DNA of 64,000 bases from Pseudomonas gingeri (GTDB lineage: Bacteria; Pseudomonadota; Gammaproteobacteria; Pseudomonadales; Pseudomonadaceae), in contig NZ_JACAPR010000028.1 in the NCBI RefSeq assembly GCF_013385635.1, forward strand, positions 1 to 64,000. The letters run 5' to 3'. This document shows positions 19,301-25,867 of the stretch, in pieces. Both the position numbers and the translations under genes were made by a program. Numbering within the stretch: the first letter of the stretch is position 1; the number at the start of each line of letters is the position of its first letter. The notes below the pieces were generated by a model. The model did not search any database. It was not told the DNA's origin and was given only the letters and a program-made list of their open reading frames with translations.

Positions 19301-19351
19301 CAGGGCAGCAGAAGGCTGGCGCGCAAGAAGCGCGAACTGGCGGACGTCCAT
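7352..19351 (-). CDS. cdiA: CdiA-like filamentous haemagglutinin with deaminase-like toxin tip
   Basis: A 3999-residue two-partner-secretion exoprotein. Residues 1-47 are an extended signal peptide (RGLAFLLANVMFWQPLWAQA). About 50-300 form the TPS haemagglutination domain, including NPYGISCSGCGF. About 330-2400 are many ~20-residue FHA repeats of the LDNxxG type, in part arranged as ~409-residue super-repeats. A second non-repetitive FHA block follows. A DUF637-like segment lies near residues 3390-3480 (AALAAVMGPMMAGWNTMAQA). The last ~125 residues carry CAE at 3945-3947 and CKNC at 3989-3992, resembling the zinc-binding catalytic motifs of YwqJ-like nucleic-acid deaminases. The predicted role is delivery of the tip into neighbouring cells. 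No canonical VENN pretoxin motif was found. No TpsB/CdiB gene lies adjacent, which is unusual. No good ribosome site precedes ATG 19351, but MDVRQFALLARQPSAAL is a known Pseudomonas CdiA start. Confidence 0.9.
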   Translation of the reverse strand: MDVRQFALLARQPSAALKKREHFLGLPKRGLAFLLANVMFWQPLWAQADGIVVSAPGTTLGQAGNGVPIVNIAAPNGSGLSHNQFHDYNVGANGVILNNATDRTQSTQLGGIILGNSNLNGRAATTILNEVNGGSPSQLRGYTEVAGQSAHVIVANPYGISCSGCGFINTPQATLTTGKPVITNGQVSGYQVDQGSVSIEGAGLNANNIDQFEIITRSAKLNAEIQAKNLAIIAGANDVDAKTLKATARTANPANAPQLAIDSSALGGMYAGAIKLVGTEAGVGVKLDGKMVASGGDIQLDANGHLSMVDTAASGAVDVKARSLEAKGTVYAGTTLDMHTQGDLSSQNNLVAKDHITLTSGGQLANNGIIEAGVNLDNTRNTDADISISAQNLNNAGKNIIASRDLNVTTAQTLNNQGGTLSGQRQTTVTAGTLDNQNKGRVLSADRLNLTADKAINGKDGLISSNGDLVVNVGALGNRGGEISSLADVTLNVATLDNSAGLIASDKSLNLMASGAANNRGGALSGSTLVTLKGASLDNTQGQITGDLGLSIDLSGALDNHGGTLGSGKALSLTAASLDNRAAGTVLAADGNLTATVSGAFDNREQGKLRATGSIDLNTGSLDNRGGSLAGKDHLTVRSASADNRGGLIQADKDLKLLVDQLDNRDKGNLVAKAAIGFEGTRLDNSGGLLSAVGPVSLKAKEVANTQGRIASQGDLDASIDSLSQQGGALVAQGSLLLTGKSLDNRNGGTLASTQGLTVNVEQIDNRAGELSSTRGSVSVSGQRLDNSDGGKLLTETDLGVTVAQVINQNKGRLFAKGSVNLSGTSLDNSGGNISALQGLDIRLDGALLNNTGLLSSEGALDLKVGSLDNTAGKFGSAADLSIESLGALLNQGGSILTDQGLVLVSSSLDNSRKGLISGKGATRVTTGTLDNSQAGRLTSDDRLDLTATRVNNGASGRIASARDLTASITGLDQQGGELFSKTQLSLDLHNGRLDNSNGLINGPLLVLKNLDEVVNQGGEISSAQAFAIVAKSLDNSSGKLLGSQGLTLRIDQALSNIKGLIAAASLDSRSTSLDNSQGLISSRGAIDLGVTGALINQGATLVGDGAILLTASSLDNSNGAISGKADVTANIATLDNRNGKLIASGTLVLGGTSLDNRQNGLVGATKALKLDVGVIDNRGGEFSSSADIRLTGNRLDNSDSGKLLADTTLTLEMAQVLNRNLGLLKGKTGVTLDGQTLDNTGGQLLSDQDARLTLGADLDNSAGLISSEGRLDVSSVGLTNTAGSLSSAGALKVKASGALGNQGGRLVSDSSIDLTSSRLDNAQAGVISGKGAVTVSTGAYDNRTGSLSSSDSLTLTAGQVSNQNGRIGSDKALVASVTGLDQQDGKLFSNTALTLDLNNGQLNNQNGLINAPSLVLDNLKGVNNQGGEISSAQAFALTADSLDNSNGKLLSNQAVTLRVNQALANLKGQIAAAALDIRAASLDNSGGTVTSRGDLDLTIRGQLSNRSQGLINAAQALKLSSADLDNQGGTLLGAGAVTLNAMALNNSGKGLINSQGGLTINASSLDSGNGGEVSAKGDIDLALGALAQNGGRLLGDQAIRLDLAGGDLDNRNGLLNAKGPLAINRLRDLNNQGGELSSSQSFNLAGRTLDNSGGKLISNNQLGVTGSSLINQSGLMSGWQGLAVNGASLDNRNSGTLSSRNGNLGVNVSGALLNSNAGALVSQQALTVNAASLDNSAGILSSGGAQQLTISGLLNNAQGGSIDSGAALTLQAMALNNSGTLSAQQNIGFTGTTLDNSNGTLTGKGGVSLDLLGALTNTNGKLASAGPLVISRSSQISNQGGQLVSQGLLSLLTGSLDNRNRGTVAANDNLVISSSGAVQNNSDGLIYSQNGDVRLGAASLANGKGSLQGQGALNLTVSGDIDNQNGRLIAQNGDLSVSAANLDNRGGTLASVKGALEARIVGVLKNGYDLGNNRQGGIIQAQRLNLGALGGIDNYGGRIAAQSGDALITTADFDNRNGGLYAKGLVQVSGNNFDNSGDNDGQIAGQRIDLSLNGALNNRLGVIESDSTLRVRAASLDNQTGQIRALGTSGKTDFQIGGLFDNRNGKLETANSDLTLNAGGFQNLGGNLLHVGSGTFDISTANITNAGGSLLTRGGLTLTADSWTNSSVIQAGRLTVNVNTLNQTAGGQLLASDSLTGSGGNWNNDGLIASDGTANLTLAGTYGGNGRYSSVGTLGLSAAQVSLSSVASIAGGGDTTINADGVLNNYGRLTSATGLSVTAGSLNNYGTLGSTGTLSVNTPVLLNEKGLIFSGGDSTLQVNSFTNHSAQVYSLGAVNIGGYGGAAQATQVLNISGALESTGKFTLNAANFENRTESFSVGRTLVSGAIAVQCLDCSGDHYDLNYIAREVFEGQDTDTSAAASLIAGGDFAFKGSNFLNSKSTVSAGGNITIQADNLKNIGAVGGTIERTRIYRTGRITDGTANRSMPWVVGYNQRNNPDFPNVYYVNAAGGLSLGRPEFITSNDGDSSSTYLGLVNMVTGDEITNTLIGYGYRSIPTSQYDRNNLVALPGQLQQYSLTSDVEVSRDGSGTGRSAVIQAAGKVAITATQNLENSVIHQDHAVTSGANKVQATQVSAAGAPVNIRLNAQLAPDVAQQQVNPLALPGFSLPNGENGLFRLSGQAGSGRSMASTDQGPQAWSMGSATVTGSQRQSAGDDVAARNLSFSDSARVAASDLQLDPLARQSTNSSISGSVISVATPGDASSLQLAGQGGLVTPVGGQVINRVQGLPDTSGRSNPQKYLIETNPVLTDLRQFMSSDYLLSNLGYNPDESAKRLGDGFYEQKLIQQAVVARTGQRFIDGQTSDEALYKYLMDNAVKSKQQLDLSVGVSLTSEQVAALTHDIVWLEEHEVNGEKVLVPVLYLAQATNRLAPNGALIQGADVTLIAGKDLNNAGTLRSSNNLSATAGNDIVNSGLIEAGNRLDLLAVNNLTNKSGGIISGRDVNLTTISGDMVNERTVTTEKAGGNIYDRQRSFLDNAARIEAANNLSIDAGQDVINAGSVLHSGADTAVKAGRDIDIVSTARIDKDDYGPKHNSSSITQTGSVVDTGRDLKLVAGRDLSVIGSQIDVQHDVSMAAAENLTLGSAADESHSYSKSKKLTTQEDHVKQIATTVTAGGDVALTAGQDMALVSSRINAGNEAYLVAGGDLELLAAQDSDYSLYDKKKKGSFGKLKTRHDEVTQVTNVGSEIKTGGNLTLKSGDDQRYQVAKLESGKDLTLDSAGSITFEGVKDLHDESHTKTNNNAFWNSSKGKGNTDETLRQSQLTAAGAITIKAVEGLSIDVRQVNQQTVSQSIDAMVKADPKLAWLKEAEQRGDVDWRQVKEIHESFKYNTSGLGPASQLIIAIALAAVMGPMMAGWNTMAQAGAVSVATKATVSTVNNRGNLGAILKDVTSKDSLKGYAVSIATAGVAKGLNYSPGTVGFNAQSLQTVAMKVAADAVIKTAVYGGSFQDNLASSAMGTAASIGGAIGAGKIGDQGLPEGGFEKILLHAGLGGLLSKAMGGDFRTGAIAGGANEILVGALGDKLLPENLKRGSPEYIQAQANLMALSQIVGVLGAVASNGNAAIASAVAGNATEYNFLGDHSKAIRDRAREEYDKTGSLADARKLALLEGADHRSENLLAMQHDHPESMSAADKRELAAYLQLYGAEQESLYGHDVAVALVNKLLAEGPDPTRGYLYAGMAGAKISYADQMREAAGVSVFNPLWTRKQTDNELIYRDALADLRINNEMQGLSNIGTPALYAMSGPLGATIRALAAMNGAAQAGYGFDQGMKGDYWNSVGNLLAGSLGVAGLAVPNVMPSVSGGSAVAAQAERELFAAISSIPSKTQASKIATMIGAYDPETGAIAVGASNGKVTAEMLDPRTVNFIEGKLGVKVGEVTGLCANKAGACAEVFAADQLIRKGVDPEKIRFTPAYRPREVLNGTPISKSGVETCKNCAATWLGN

Positions 19352-19637
19352 GTCAGGAATCTCGAATCAGATGAAACGCAGGATGAGAAGACGCTCAACT
19401 GCAAGGAGATCGTGTACGACGGGCTGCCACCTGGCCGGATACAGACGGCCAGTGGAACCCCGGCTCGATCCCTTGAAACAAGCGGTAACATCAAAATGAC
19501 ATCGCGATGCTAAAGAGACAAAACAATGGCGTCAATGAATGCACGGAAAATATTTCAGTCCTGATACATGCCGAAAAATCAGGGGTTTTGTGGCGAATGG
19601 GCTTGTCCTGATGCCGATCGGCCAAGGCAAACACGGA
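19352..19637. other. Upstream region of cdiA
   Basis: About 290 nt without a credible gene before the first repeat. The stretch 19490-19570 is relatively A+T-rich and probably holds the cdiA promoter, but no convincing -35/-10 pair or operator was identified. The porin gene of the next operon ends on the far side of the repeats. Confidence 0.4.
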
Positions 19638-19728
19638 CCTTGCAGGAGCCTGGCTTGCCAGCGATGAGGCCCTTGAGCCATGCGGCGCCTGTTCGGACGC
19701 CATCGCCGGCAAGCCGGCTCCTACAAGT
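19638..19728. repeat. REPIN (inverted REP pair)
   Basis: Left arm GGAGCCTGGCTTGCCAGCGA, right arm TCGCCGGCAAGCCGGCTCCT, about 35 nt between them. Lies between cdiA and the porin gene. Confidence 0.85.
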
Positions 19729-19733
19729 TTCGA

Positions 19734-19832
19734 TCGTTCCCACGCTCCAGCGTGGGAATGCCTCTCTGGGCGCTCGGCGTCCGCTTCAAAAGCGTCACGG
19801 GCTGCATGCCCACGCAGGAACGTGGGCATGCT
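19734..19832. repeat. 110-bp inverted-repeat element, copy B
   Basis: Starts GATCGTTCCCACGCTCCAGC and ends in CCCACGCAGGAACGTGGGCA. Same architecture as the copy at 6193 but more diverged; it directly follows the REPIN and sits 10 nt beyond the porin stop codon. Confidence 0.8.
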
Positions 19833-19841
19833 CGGTAAAGG

Positions 19842-21194
19842 TCAGAACAGATCCACGGTATACGTCAGGTACACCCGGTTCTCGTCCAGGTCGCGCTGGC
19901 TGGCCACGGTGCTGCGCAGCATCGCGTTACGCCATTGCATGCCGAAGCCGCGCAACATCGGGCTCTGGAACGCATAGCTGACCATCAGGTCGCGCTCCCA
20001 TTCGTGCTGGTCGCCCTGGTCGGACTTGATCTGCCCGCCGCGCTGGTAGGTCACCTGGGTGGTCAGCCCCTGCAGGCCCAAGCCCGCGAAGTTGTAGCCG
20101 TACTGCGCGACCCAGGTGTTCTCCCCGGCCCTCTGGAAACGCGCGCCGGTCTGGCGGTCGGTGATCAGGTAGGTCGCCGAGCCGTCGCCCTGGTTGAGAA
20201 ACGGAAAGTCGCTGGAGCCGTTGAGGTGCTGGTAACCGAGACTTACCGCATGCCCGCCCAGGCTGTAGGTGAACAAGCCGGCCAGGGCACGGTTATCGAC
20301 TTCGCCGTTGTTGTGGTAACCGCTGCTCAGATAGCCTTCCTGGCGTCCGGCACGGGTGCCGTTGAGGCCATCGGAAGAACTGTCGAAGAAGCGCAGGTCG
20401 GTCTTCAGGCTGCCCACCGGCAGTTGCTGGGTCTGCACCAACCCGAGGAAATGCTGCTGGTAGAAGTCCTCCAGGTTGCCGTAGTAGTACTGCAGCAACA
20501 GGCTCGGATCGACCTGGTAGTCGACACCGGCAAAGTTGAATTTGTTGCTGCGTTGCCCGGCCGGGCCGCCGGCGCCGGCAATCGCCAGGTTTTCATTGTT
20601 CGACGAGTTGCGGCTCTTGACCGCGCTGACCTGGCCGCCGGTCAGGGTGAAGTGGTCGAAGTCTTTGGAGGTCACCTGCACGCCCTGGAAGGTCTCCGGC
20701 AACAGGCGACCATCGTTGTAGACCAGGATCGGCATCTTCGGCAGCAAGGTCCCGGCCTTGAGCTCGGTCTTGGCGACGCGCACCTTGCCAGTCAGGCCCA
20801 GGGTGGCGAAGTCATCCACCGCCCGGCCGCTGCTGTCGGTAGGGAACACAAAGCCGCCCTGGGCAACGCTGTTCGGGTTGCCATGGGTGCCGCGTCCCGA
20901 GTCCAGGCGCACGCCGAGCATGCCCAGCGCATCCACGCCAAAGCCCACCGGCCCCTGGGTGTAGCCGGAAGTGAAGTTGAGGATAAAGCCCTGGCCCCAT
21001 TCCTCCAGTTTCGACGGCGCCGCCGGACCGCTGCGGTTGTCCTGGTTGAAGTAGACGTTGCGCAGGTCGAGCTTGGCCTTGGCATCGTCGATAAAGCCTT
21101 CGGCGCGAATCGGCTGCGCGACAGCCAGCATCAGTAACGAAAAGCCGAACAGGGTTGGTTGGAAGGCACGCGAGATCTTGTTGTGTTGACGCAT
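19842..21194 (-). CDS. OprD-family outer-membrane porin
   Basis: 450-residue outer-membrane beta-barrel porin for small carboxylates. It has an N-terminal signal peptide (LFGFSLLMLAVAQPIRAEGF), the early OprD motif LRNVYFNQDNR, many alternating strands, and a terminal phenylalanine (YLTYTVDLF) as required for barrel insertion. It is the last gene of the meta-cleavage operon, about 250 nt after the MFS importer, so it probably admits the aromatic acid across the outer membrane. The intervening REP-type hairpin may lower its expression. Confidence 0.9.
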   Translation of the reverse strand: MRQHNKISRAFQPTLFGFSLLMLAVAQPIRAEGFIDDAKAKLDLRNVYFNQDNRSGPAAPSKLEEWGQGFILNFTSGYTQGPVGFGVDALGMLGVRLDSGRGTHGNPNSVAQGGFVFPTDSSGRAVDDFATLGLTGKVRVAKTELKAGTLLPKMPILVYNDGRLLPETFQGVQVTSKDFDHFTLTGGQVSAVKSRNSSNNENLAIAGAGGPAGQRSNKFNFAGVDYQVDPSLLLQYYYGNLEDFYQQHFLGLVQTQQLPVGSLKTDLRFFDSSSDGLNGTRAGRQEGYLSSGYHNNGEVDNRALAGLFTYSLGGHAVSLGYQHLNGSSDFPFLNQGDGSATYLITDRQTGARFQRAGENTWVAQYGYNFAGLGLQGLTTQVTYQRGGQIKSDQGDQHEWERDLMVSYAFQSPMLRGFGMQWRNAMLRSTVASQRDLDENRVYLTYTVDLF

Positions 21195-21266
21195 GGTAGT
21201 GACACCCTTGGTTTTTTATTGTTGGGAGTTCGAGGCCTGCCTGACTTTTCCCGCCGGAACACCGCC

Positions 21267-21351
21267 CCTGTAGGAGCCGGGCTTGCCCGCGAACGGCCCT
21301 TGAGGACGCCAAAAACTTCGCGGGCAAGCCCTGCTCCTGCGGGAACGAAGG
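21267..21351. repeat. Inverted REP-like pair
   Basis: GTAGGAGCCGGGCTTGCCCG on the left and CGCGGGCAAGCCCTGCTCCT on the right form a hairpin in the gap between the MFS importer and the porin. Confidence 0.75.
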
Positions 21352-21443
21352 TGTTCAGGGCCGTATTTCAGGCAAAGCGCGGCCCCTCCTGCCGCGAACG
21401 GCAGGAGTTGGTGATGTCGTGTCAGTGGGGAGGCGTCAGTGCC

Positions 21444-22796
21444 TCAGTGGCTCGTGGAGACCTGCGGGCCGCTCACGTCTTCTCGTACCGCGAAACGCTG
21501 CAACGAGAAGATCGCGATGGAGCCAAGCAAGGCCGGCACCGCCAGGGCGATAAAGAACAGCGTGGGCTGGCCCAGTTGGGCGATCAGCCAGGCGCCGAGC
21601 ATTGAGCCGATGATCGAGCCGACCCGGCCGTTGGCCATGGCCCAGCTCACCCCGGTGGCCCGCGCCGTGGTCGGATAGATGCTCGCCGAGAGCAGGTTCA
21701 GGCCGTTCTGCGCCCCGGCCACGCCGAAGCCGACGAAGAACACTGCCACGGTCAGCCAGGTCGCCTGGCCGAGGACAAAGCCCACCAGGGCAATCACCAG
21801 CGCCGCGCCGAGGTAGGCCAGGCCGAGCACCTTGTACTGGCTGACCTTGTCCATCAGCAGCGCCATGAAAATCGCCCCGAGGGTTCCGCCCAGCGGCACC
21901 ATGGCACCGATCCTCGCGGAGTTGGCGATGTCGTAGCCGGCGTCCTTGAGGATGCTCGGCAACCAGCTGGTCAGGAGATAGAAGACAAACAGCGAGCAGA
22001 AGAACGTGCCCCACAGCAGCACCGTGCGCAGCGCCCGGCCTTCGATGAACAACTGCGAAATCGGCGAACGTTCGGCTGCCGGCCGCTGGTCTTCGATGAA
22101 AGTCACCTCATCCCAGTCGCGGCGGCCGCTGATCTTCTCCACTACCTTGCGCAAGGCCACGGCATAACGCGGATGCGCGGCCATGTAGCGCACCGATTCC
22201 GGCAGGTACCAGGCCAGCAACGGTAGCAACAACAGCGGTGCGAGCCCGCCGATCAGCAGCACGCCGCGCCAGCCGAAAGCCGGGATGATCTGGCTCGCCA
22301 CCGCCCCGCCCAGGGCCAGGCCGGTGGTGAAGCCGCTGTAGCTGAGGGTCACCATGATCATCCGCCGGCGCAACGGCGAATACTCGGCGCTCAGGGTGAT
22401 ACAGGTCGGCATCGCCCCGCCCAGGCCGATCCCGGTGAGGAAGCGCAAGGCCGTGAGGCTGTCGATGGAATGGGCCCAGGCAGAGGCCAGGGTGCCGAGG
22501 CTGAAGATCAGCACCGACACCAGCAGGACCTTCTTGCGCCCGTACTTGTCGGCGATGGGACCGAACAGAAAGGCCCCGCACATCAGGCCGAACAGGCCGG
22601 CACCGAAGGCCGGCGACAGTTGGCTCGGTTGCAGTCCCCATTCCTGGCGCAGGGACGGTGCGATATAGCCGATCACGGCCGTATCGAAACCGTCCACCAG
22701 TACCACCAGGAAACACAGCAGCAGGACAATGATCTGGTAACGGGATATCGCACAGGCATCGATGATTTCGCCAATGGAGGCGGTCTTGTGGTTCAT
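21444..22796 (-). CDS. Aromatic acid:H+ symporter family MFS transporter
   Basis: 450-residue inner-membrane importer of the AAHS group (PcaK/BenK/MhpT relatives). The first helix carries the charged VVLVDGFDTAVIGYIAPSL signature (DGFDT), followed by GPIADKYGRKKVLLVS between helices 2 and 3. It follows the aldolase gene by about 55 nt in the meta-cleavage operon. In this setting it should carry the pathway's aromatic acid, most likely 2,3-dihydroxybenzoate, though the sequence does not fix the substrate. Confidence 0.88.
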   Translation of the reverse strand: MNHKTASIGEIIDACAISRYQIIVLLLCFLVVLVDGFDTAVIGYIAPSLRQEWGLQPSQLSPAFGAGLFGLMCGAFLFGPIADKYGRKKVLLVSVLIFSLGTLASAWAHSIDSLTALRFLTGIGLGGAMPTCITLSAEYSPLRRRMIMVTLSYSGFTTGLALGGAVASQIIPAFGWRGVLLIGGLAPLLLLPLLAWYLPESVRYMAAHPRYAVALRKVVEKISGRRDWDEVTFIEDQRPAAERSPISQLFIEGRALRTVLLWGTFFCSLFVFYLLTSWLPSILKDAGYDIANSARIGAMVPLGGTLGAIFMALLMDKVSQYKVLGLAYLGAALVIALVGFVLGQATWLTVAVFFVGFGVAGAQNGLNLLSASIYPTTARATGVSWAMANGRVGSIIGSMLGAWLIAQLGQPTLFFIALAVPALLGSIAIFSLQRFAVREDVSGPQVSTSH

Positions 22797-22850
22797 GGTG
22801 TTTCCCCTGTTATTGGATTTGTCAGTGGGGTGAAACAGGTTTCAGCGCGT

Positions 22851-23888
22851 TCAGGTCGGGTAGATTTTCGACCTCTGCAGCAGGTCCAGGGCAACGTCGA
22901 CGATCATGTCTTCCTGGCCGCCGACCATGCGCCGCTGGCCCAGCTCGACGAGGATGTCCACGGCCTTGAGCCCGTAGCGTCGCGCGGCGATCTCGGCATG
23001 ACGCAGGAAGCTCGAATAGACCCCGGCGTACCCCAGGGCCAGGGTTTCACGGTCGACCCGCACCGGCCGGTCCTGCAAGGGGCGGACGATATCGTCGGCG
23101 GCGTCCATCAGGGTGTAGAGGTCGGTGCCGTGGTTCCAGCCGAGACGTTCGGCGGCGGCGATAAACACCTCCAGCGGCGCGTTGCCGGCCCCGGCGCCCA
23201 TGCCGGCGAGGCTGGCGTCGATCCGGTCGCAGCCCTCCTCCACGGCGACGATCGAGTTGGCGACACCGAGCGACAGGTTGTGGTGGGCATGCATGCCGGT
23301 TTCGGTTTCGGCCTTGAGCACGGCCTTCACCGCACGGAAGCGCTCACGGATATCCTGCATGCTCATCGCGCCGCCGGAGTCCACCACATAGATACAGGTG
23401 GCGCCGTAGCTTTCCATCTTCTGCGCTTCCAGCGCCAGGTTCTGCGGGCTGGTCAGGTGGCTCATCATCAGGAAACCGACGGTGTCCATGCCCAGCTCGC
23501 GGGCGTATTCGATGTGCTGGCGCGAGACATCCGCCTCGGTACAGTGGGTCGCGACGCGCACCACCCGCGCCCCGGCGTTGTAGGCGGCCTTTAGGTCATG
23601 CACGGTACCGATGCCGGGCAGCAGCAGAGTGGCAACCTTGGCATGGCTGATCACATCGCTGACCGCTTCGATCCATTCCAGGTCGGTGTGGGCGCCAAAG
23701 CCGTAGTTGAAGCTGGAGCCTTGCAGGCCATCACCGTGGGCGACCTCGATACTGTCGACGCGGGCCTTGTCCAGGGCACGGGCGATGGCCTGCACATTGT
23801 CGATGGAATACTGGTGCCGTACCGCGTGGCTGCCGTCGCGCAGGGTCACGTCGGAGATATAGAGTTTCTTGCCGGGATTGAAGGTCAT
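22851..23888 (-). CDS. mhpE: 4-hydroxy-2-oxovalerate aldolase
   Basis: 345-residue Mn-dependent HMGL-like aldolase that splits 4-hydroxy-2-oxovalerate to pyruvate and acetaldehyde. The N-terminus KLYISDVTLRDGSHAVRHQ places Arg17, Asp18 and His21 exactly where DmpG has its catalytic residues; the metal ligands are in HAHHNLSLGVANS. ATG 23888 has GAGGAGACTCCC upstream. It follows acetaldehyde dehydrogenase by 10 nt, as in all known pairs, which form a channelling complex. Also called DmpG/BphI in other pathways. Confidence 0.95.
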   Translation of the reverse strand: MTFNPGKKLYISDVTLRDGSHAVRHQYSIDNVQAIARALDKARVDSIEVAHGDGLQGSSFNYGFGAHTDLEWIEAVSDVISHAKVATLLLPGIGTVHDLKAAYNAGARVVRVATHCTEADVSRQHIEYARELGMDTVGFLMMSHLTSPQNLALEAQKMESYGATCIYVVDSGGAMSMQDIRERFRAVKAVLKAETETGMHAHHNLSLGVANSIVAVEEGCDRIDASLAGMGAGAGNAPLEVFIAAAERLGWNHGTDLYTLMDAADDIVRPLQDRPVRVDRETLALGYAGVYSSFLRHAEIAARRYGLKAVDILVELGQRRMVGGQEDMIVDVALDLLQRSKIYPT

Positions 23889-23898
23889 GGGAGTCTCC

Positions 23899-24837
23899 TC
23901 AGTGGGCCATGGACCAGGCCATGCGTTCGGCGGTCGCCAACGCGGCACTGGTCATGATGTCGAGGTTGCCGGCATAGGCCGGCAGGTAGTGGGCGGCGCC
24001 TTCGACTTCGAGAAACACCGTGGTCTTCAGGCCGCTGAACTGCCCCAGGCCGGGAATGTGCAACGGTGCCTCGGCGGGGATCACCTCGAACTGCACTTTC
24101 TGCTTGAGCCGATAGCCCGGTACATAGGCCTTCACCGCTTGGGCCATCGCCTCGATGGACGCTTCAACTTCAGCCTGATCGGCCGCCTGCGACAGCACAT
24201 AGACCGTGTCGCGCATCATCAGCGGTGGCTCGGCCGGGTTGAGCACGATGATCGCCTTGCCCTTCCCCGCCCCGCCGACCGCCTCGATGGCATGGGCCGT
24301 GGTTTCGGTGAACTCGTCGATATTGGCCCGGGTGCCGGGACCGGCCGATTTGCTGCTGATGGAGGCGATGATCTCGGCATAGTGCACCTTCGCCACCCGC
24401 GACACCGCCGCCACCATGGGAATGGTCGCCTGGCCGCCGCAAGTGACCATATTGACGTTGGTCGCCTGCAGGTTGGCTTCCAGGTTCACCACCGGCACGC
24501 AATACGGACCGATGGCGGCCGGGGTCAGGTCGATCAGGCGGATGCCCGGCTTGTGCTGGCGCAGCAGTGCATCGTTGGCCACGTGGGCGCTGGCCGAGGT
24601 GGCATCGAAGACGAAATCGATATCGGCGAATTCAGCCATGCGCACCAGGCCCTCGACACCCTCATGGGTAGTCGCCACGCCCAGGCGCCGGGCCCGGGCC
24701 AGGCCGTCGGAGGCGGCGTCGATGCCGACCATCACGGCCATTTCCAGATGCCTGGCATTGCGCAGGATCTTGATCATCAGATCGGTGCCGATATTGCCGG
24801 AGCCAATGATGGCGACTTTTTTCTTGTGTTCGCTCAT
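23899..24837 (-). CDS. mhpF: Acetaldehyde dehydrogenase (acylating)
   Basis: 312-residue enzyme that converts acetaldehyde, NAD+ and CoA to acetyl-CoA. The Rossmann motif IIGSGNIGTDLMIKIL is at residues 10-25, and the catalytic cysteine is Cys133 in MVTCGGQATIPM. ATG 24837 is preceded by GAGGAACACGAC. It sits upstream of the partner aldolase, so acetaldehyde is likely channelled between the two. Also called DmpF/BphJ. Confidence 0.95.
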   Translation of the reverse strand: MSEHKKKVAIIGSGNIGTDLMIKILRNARHLEMAVMVGIDAASDGLARARRLGVATTHEGVEGLVRMAEFADIDFVFDATSASAHVANDALLRQHKPGIRLIDLTPAAIGPYCVPVVNLEANLQATNVNMVTCGGQATIPMVAAVSRVAKVHYAEIIASISSKSAGPGTRANIDEFTETTAHAIEAVGGAGKGKAIIVLNPAEPPLMMRDTVYVLSQAADQAEVEASIEAMAQAVKAYVPGYRLKQKVQFEVIPAEAPLHIPGLGQFSGLKTTVFLEVEGAAHYLPAYAGNLDIMTSAALATAERMAWSMAH

Positions 24838-24853
24838 GTCGTGTTCCTCGCGG

Positions 24854-25045
24854 TCAGCGGCCCAGGGCCTTGGCGGTCTTGCCGGCAATGCCGAAGTCGG
24901 TCTTGGGTACCTCGGTGATCAGCACCCGGACCGACTCGCGGGGCGCCTGGATCGACTCCACCGCCGCCTCGGTCAAGGCCGCGATCAGGCGCGCCTTCTG
25001 TTCTTCGTCACGGCCTTCGATCAGGAAAACCTGCATGATGGGCAT
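24854..25045 (-). CDS. 4-oxalocrotonate tautomerase
   Basis: 63-residue tautomerase that isomerises 4-oxalocrotonate from the enol to the keto form. The essential proline follows the initiator Met (MPIMQVFLIEGRDEEQKARL), and the length is exactly that of the XylH/DmpI family. It lies between the decarboxylase and acetaldehyde dehydrogenase with short gaps. It normally assembles as a hexamer. Confidence 0.93.
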   Translation of the reverse strand: MPIMQVFLIEGRDEEQKARLIAALTEAAVESIQAPRESVRVLITEVPKTDFGIAGKTAKALGR

Positions 25046-25056
25046 GGTCCGACTCC

Positions 25057-25857
25057 TCAGGATGATTGCGACTGGAAGCGCATCGAGACGCTGCCCAGGT
25101 GCTGGTAACGCACGGTGACCTGGTCGCCCGCGGCCACCGCGATGGCTTCGGTGACACCACCGGTCATGATGAAACAGCCGGCCGGCAATTCACGGCCCTG
25201 GGCCGCGAGCATGTTGGCGAGCATCGCCACGCTCTGTGCCGGATGCCCGAGCACCGCGGCGCCCGCCGCGGTGGCGACCACTTCGCCGTTCTTCTCCAGC
25301 ACCACGCCCAGGCACTTGAGGTCGATGCCGTTGACGCTGCGCGACTGGCCGCCGGTGACAAAGCGTGCCGAGGAGGTGTTGTCGGCGATCACGCTCTTGA
25401 GGTCGAAGCGGAAGTTCTCGTAACGCGAGTCGATCACCTCCACCGCCGGCAGGATGAAATCGGTGGCCGCCAGCACGTCGCCGACATGGCAACCCGGCCC
25501 CTTGAGCGGGTGCTTGAGGACAAAGGCAATCTCCGCCTCGACCTTGGGATGGATCAGCGAATCGACATCGATCACCGCGCCGTCCATGCACGAACCGTAG
25601 TCGGTGAGAAAGCCGTGGATCGGATCGGTGACGCCCATCTGCTTCATCTTGGCAAAGGAGGTCAGGCCCATTTTCAGGCCGACGATACGCACGCCACGAG
25701 CCTCCTTGCGCTGGCGGATCGCATCCTGGATCGCATAGGCGTCTTCCCAGTCCATCTCCGGGTGGGTGTCGGTGATCTTGGCCACCGCCTCGCGGTTCAA
25801 CTCGGCGTTTTCCAGGTGCTCGGCCAGGCCGGCAATGGTCTCTGCTGTCAGGTTCAT
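25057..25857 (-). CDS. 4-oxalocrotonate decarboxylase
   Basis: 266-residue member of the fumarylacetoacetate hydrolase-like hydratase/decarboxylase family (XylI/DmpH). It decarboxylates 2-oxo-3-hexenedioate to 2-oxopent-4-enoate with Mg2+. Metal ligands appear in HPKVEAEIAFVL, and VIDSRYENFRFDLKSVIADN is typical of the family. It is distinguished from its paralogue at 25868 by GLKMGLTSFAKMKQMGV. The two normally form a complex that protects the unstable intermediate, consistent with adjacent genes 10 nt apart. Confidence 0.9.
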   Translation of the reverse strand: MNLTAETIAGLAEHLENAELNREAVAKITDTHPEMDWEDAYAIQDAIRQRKEARGVRIVGLKMGLTSFAKMKQMGVTDPIHGFLTDYGSCMDGAVIDVDSLIHPKVEAEIAFVLKHPLKGPGCHVGDVLAATDFILPAVEVIDSRYENFRFDLKSVIADNTSSARFVTGGQSRSVNGIDLKCLGVVLEKNGEVVATAAGAAVLGHPAQSVAMLANMLAAQGRELPAGCFIMTGGVTEAIAVAAGDQVTVRYQHLGSVSMRFQSQSS

Positions 25858-25867
25858 CTGGTTTTCC

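Noticed and set aside
19491..19829. 112-residue minus-strand frame between cdiA and the porin gene
   Set aside because: It is composed of translated REP and 110-bp repeat sequence; such frames recur wherever these repeats lie.
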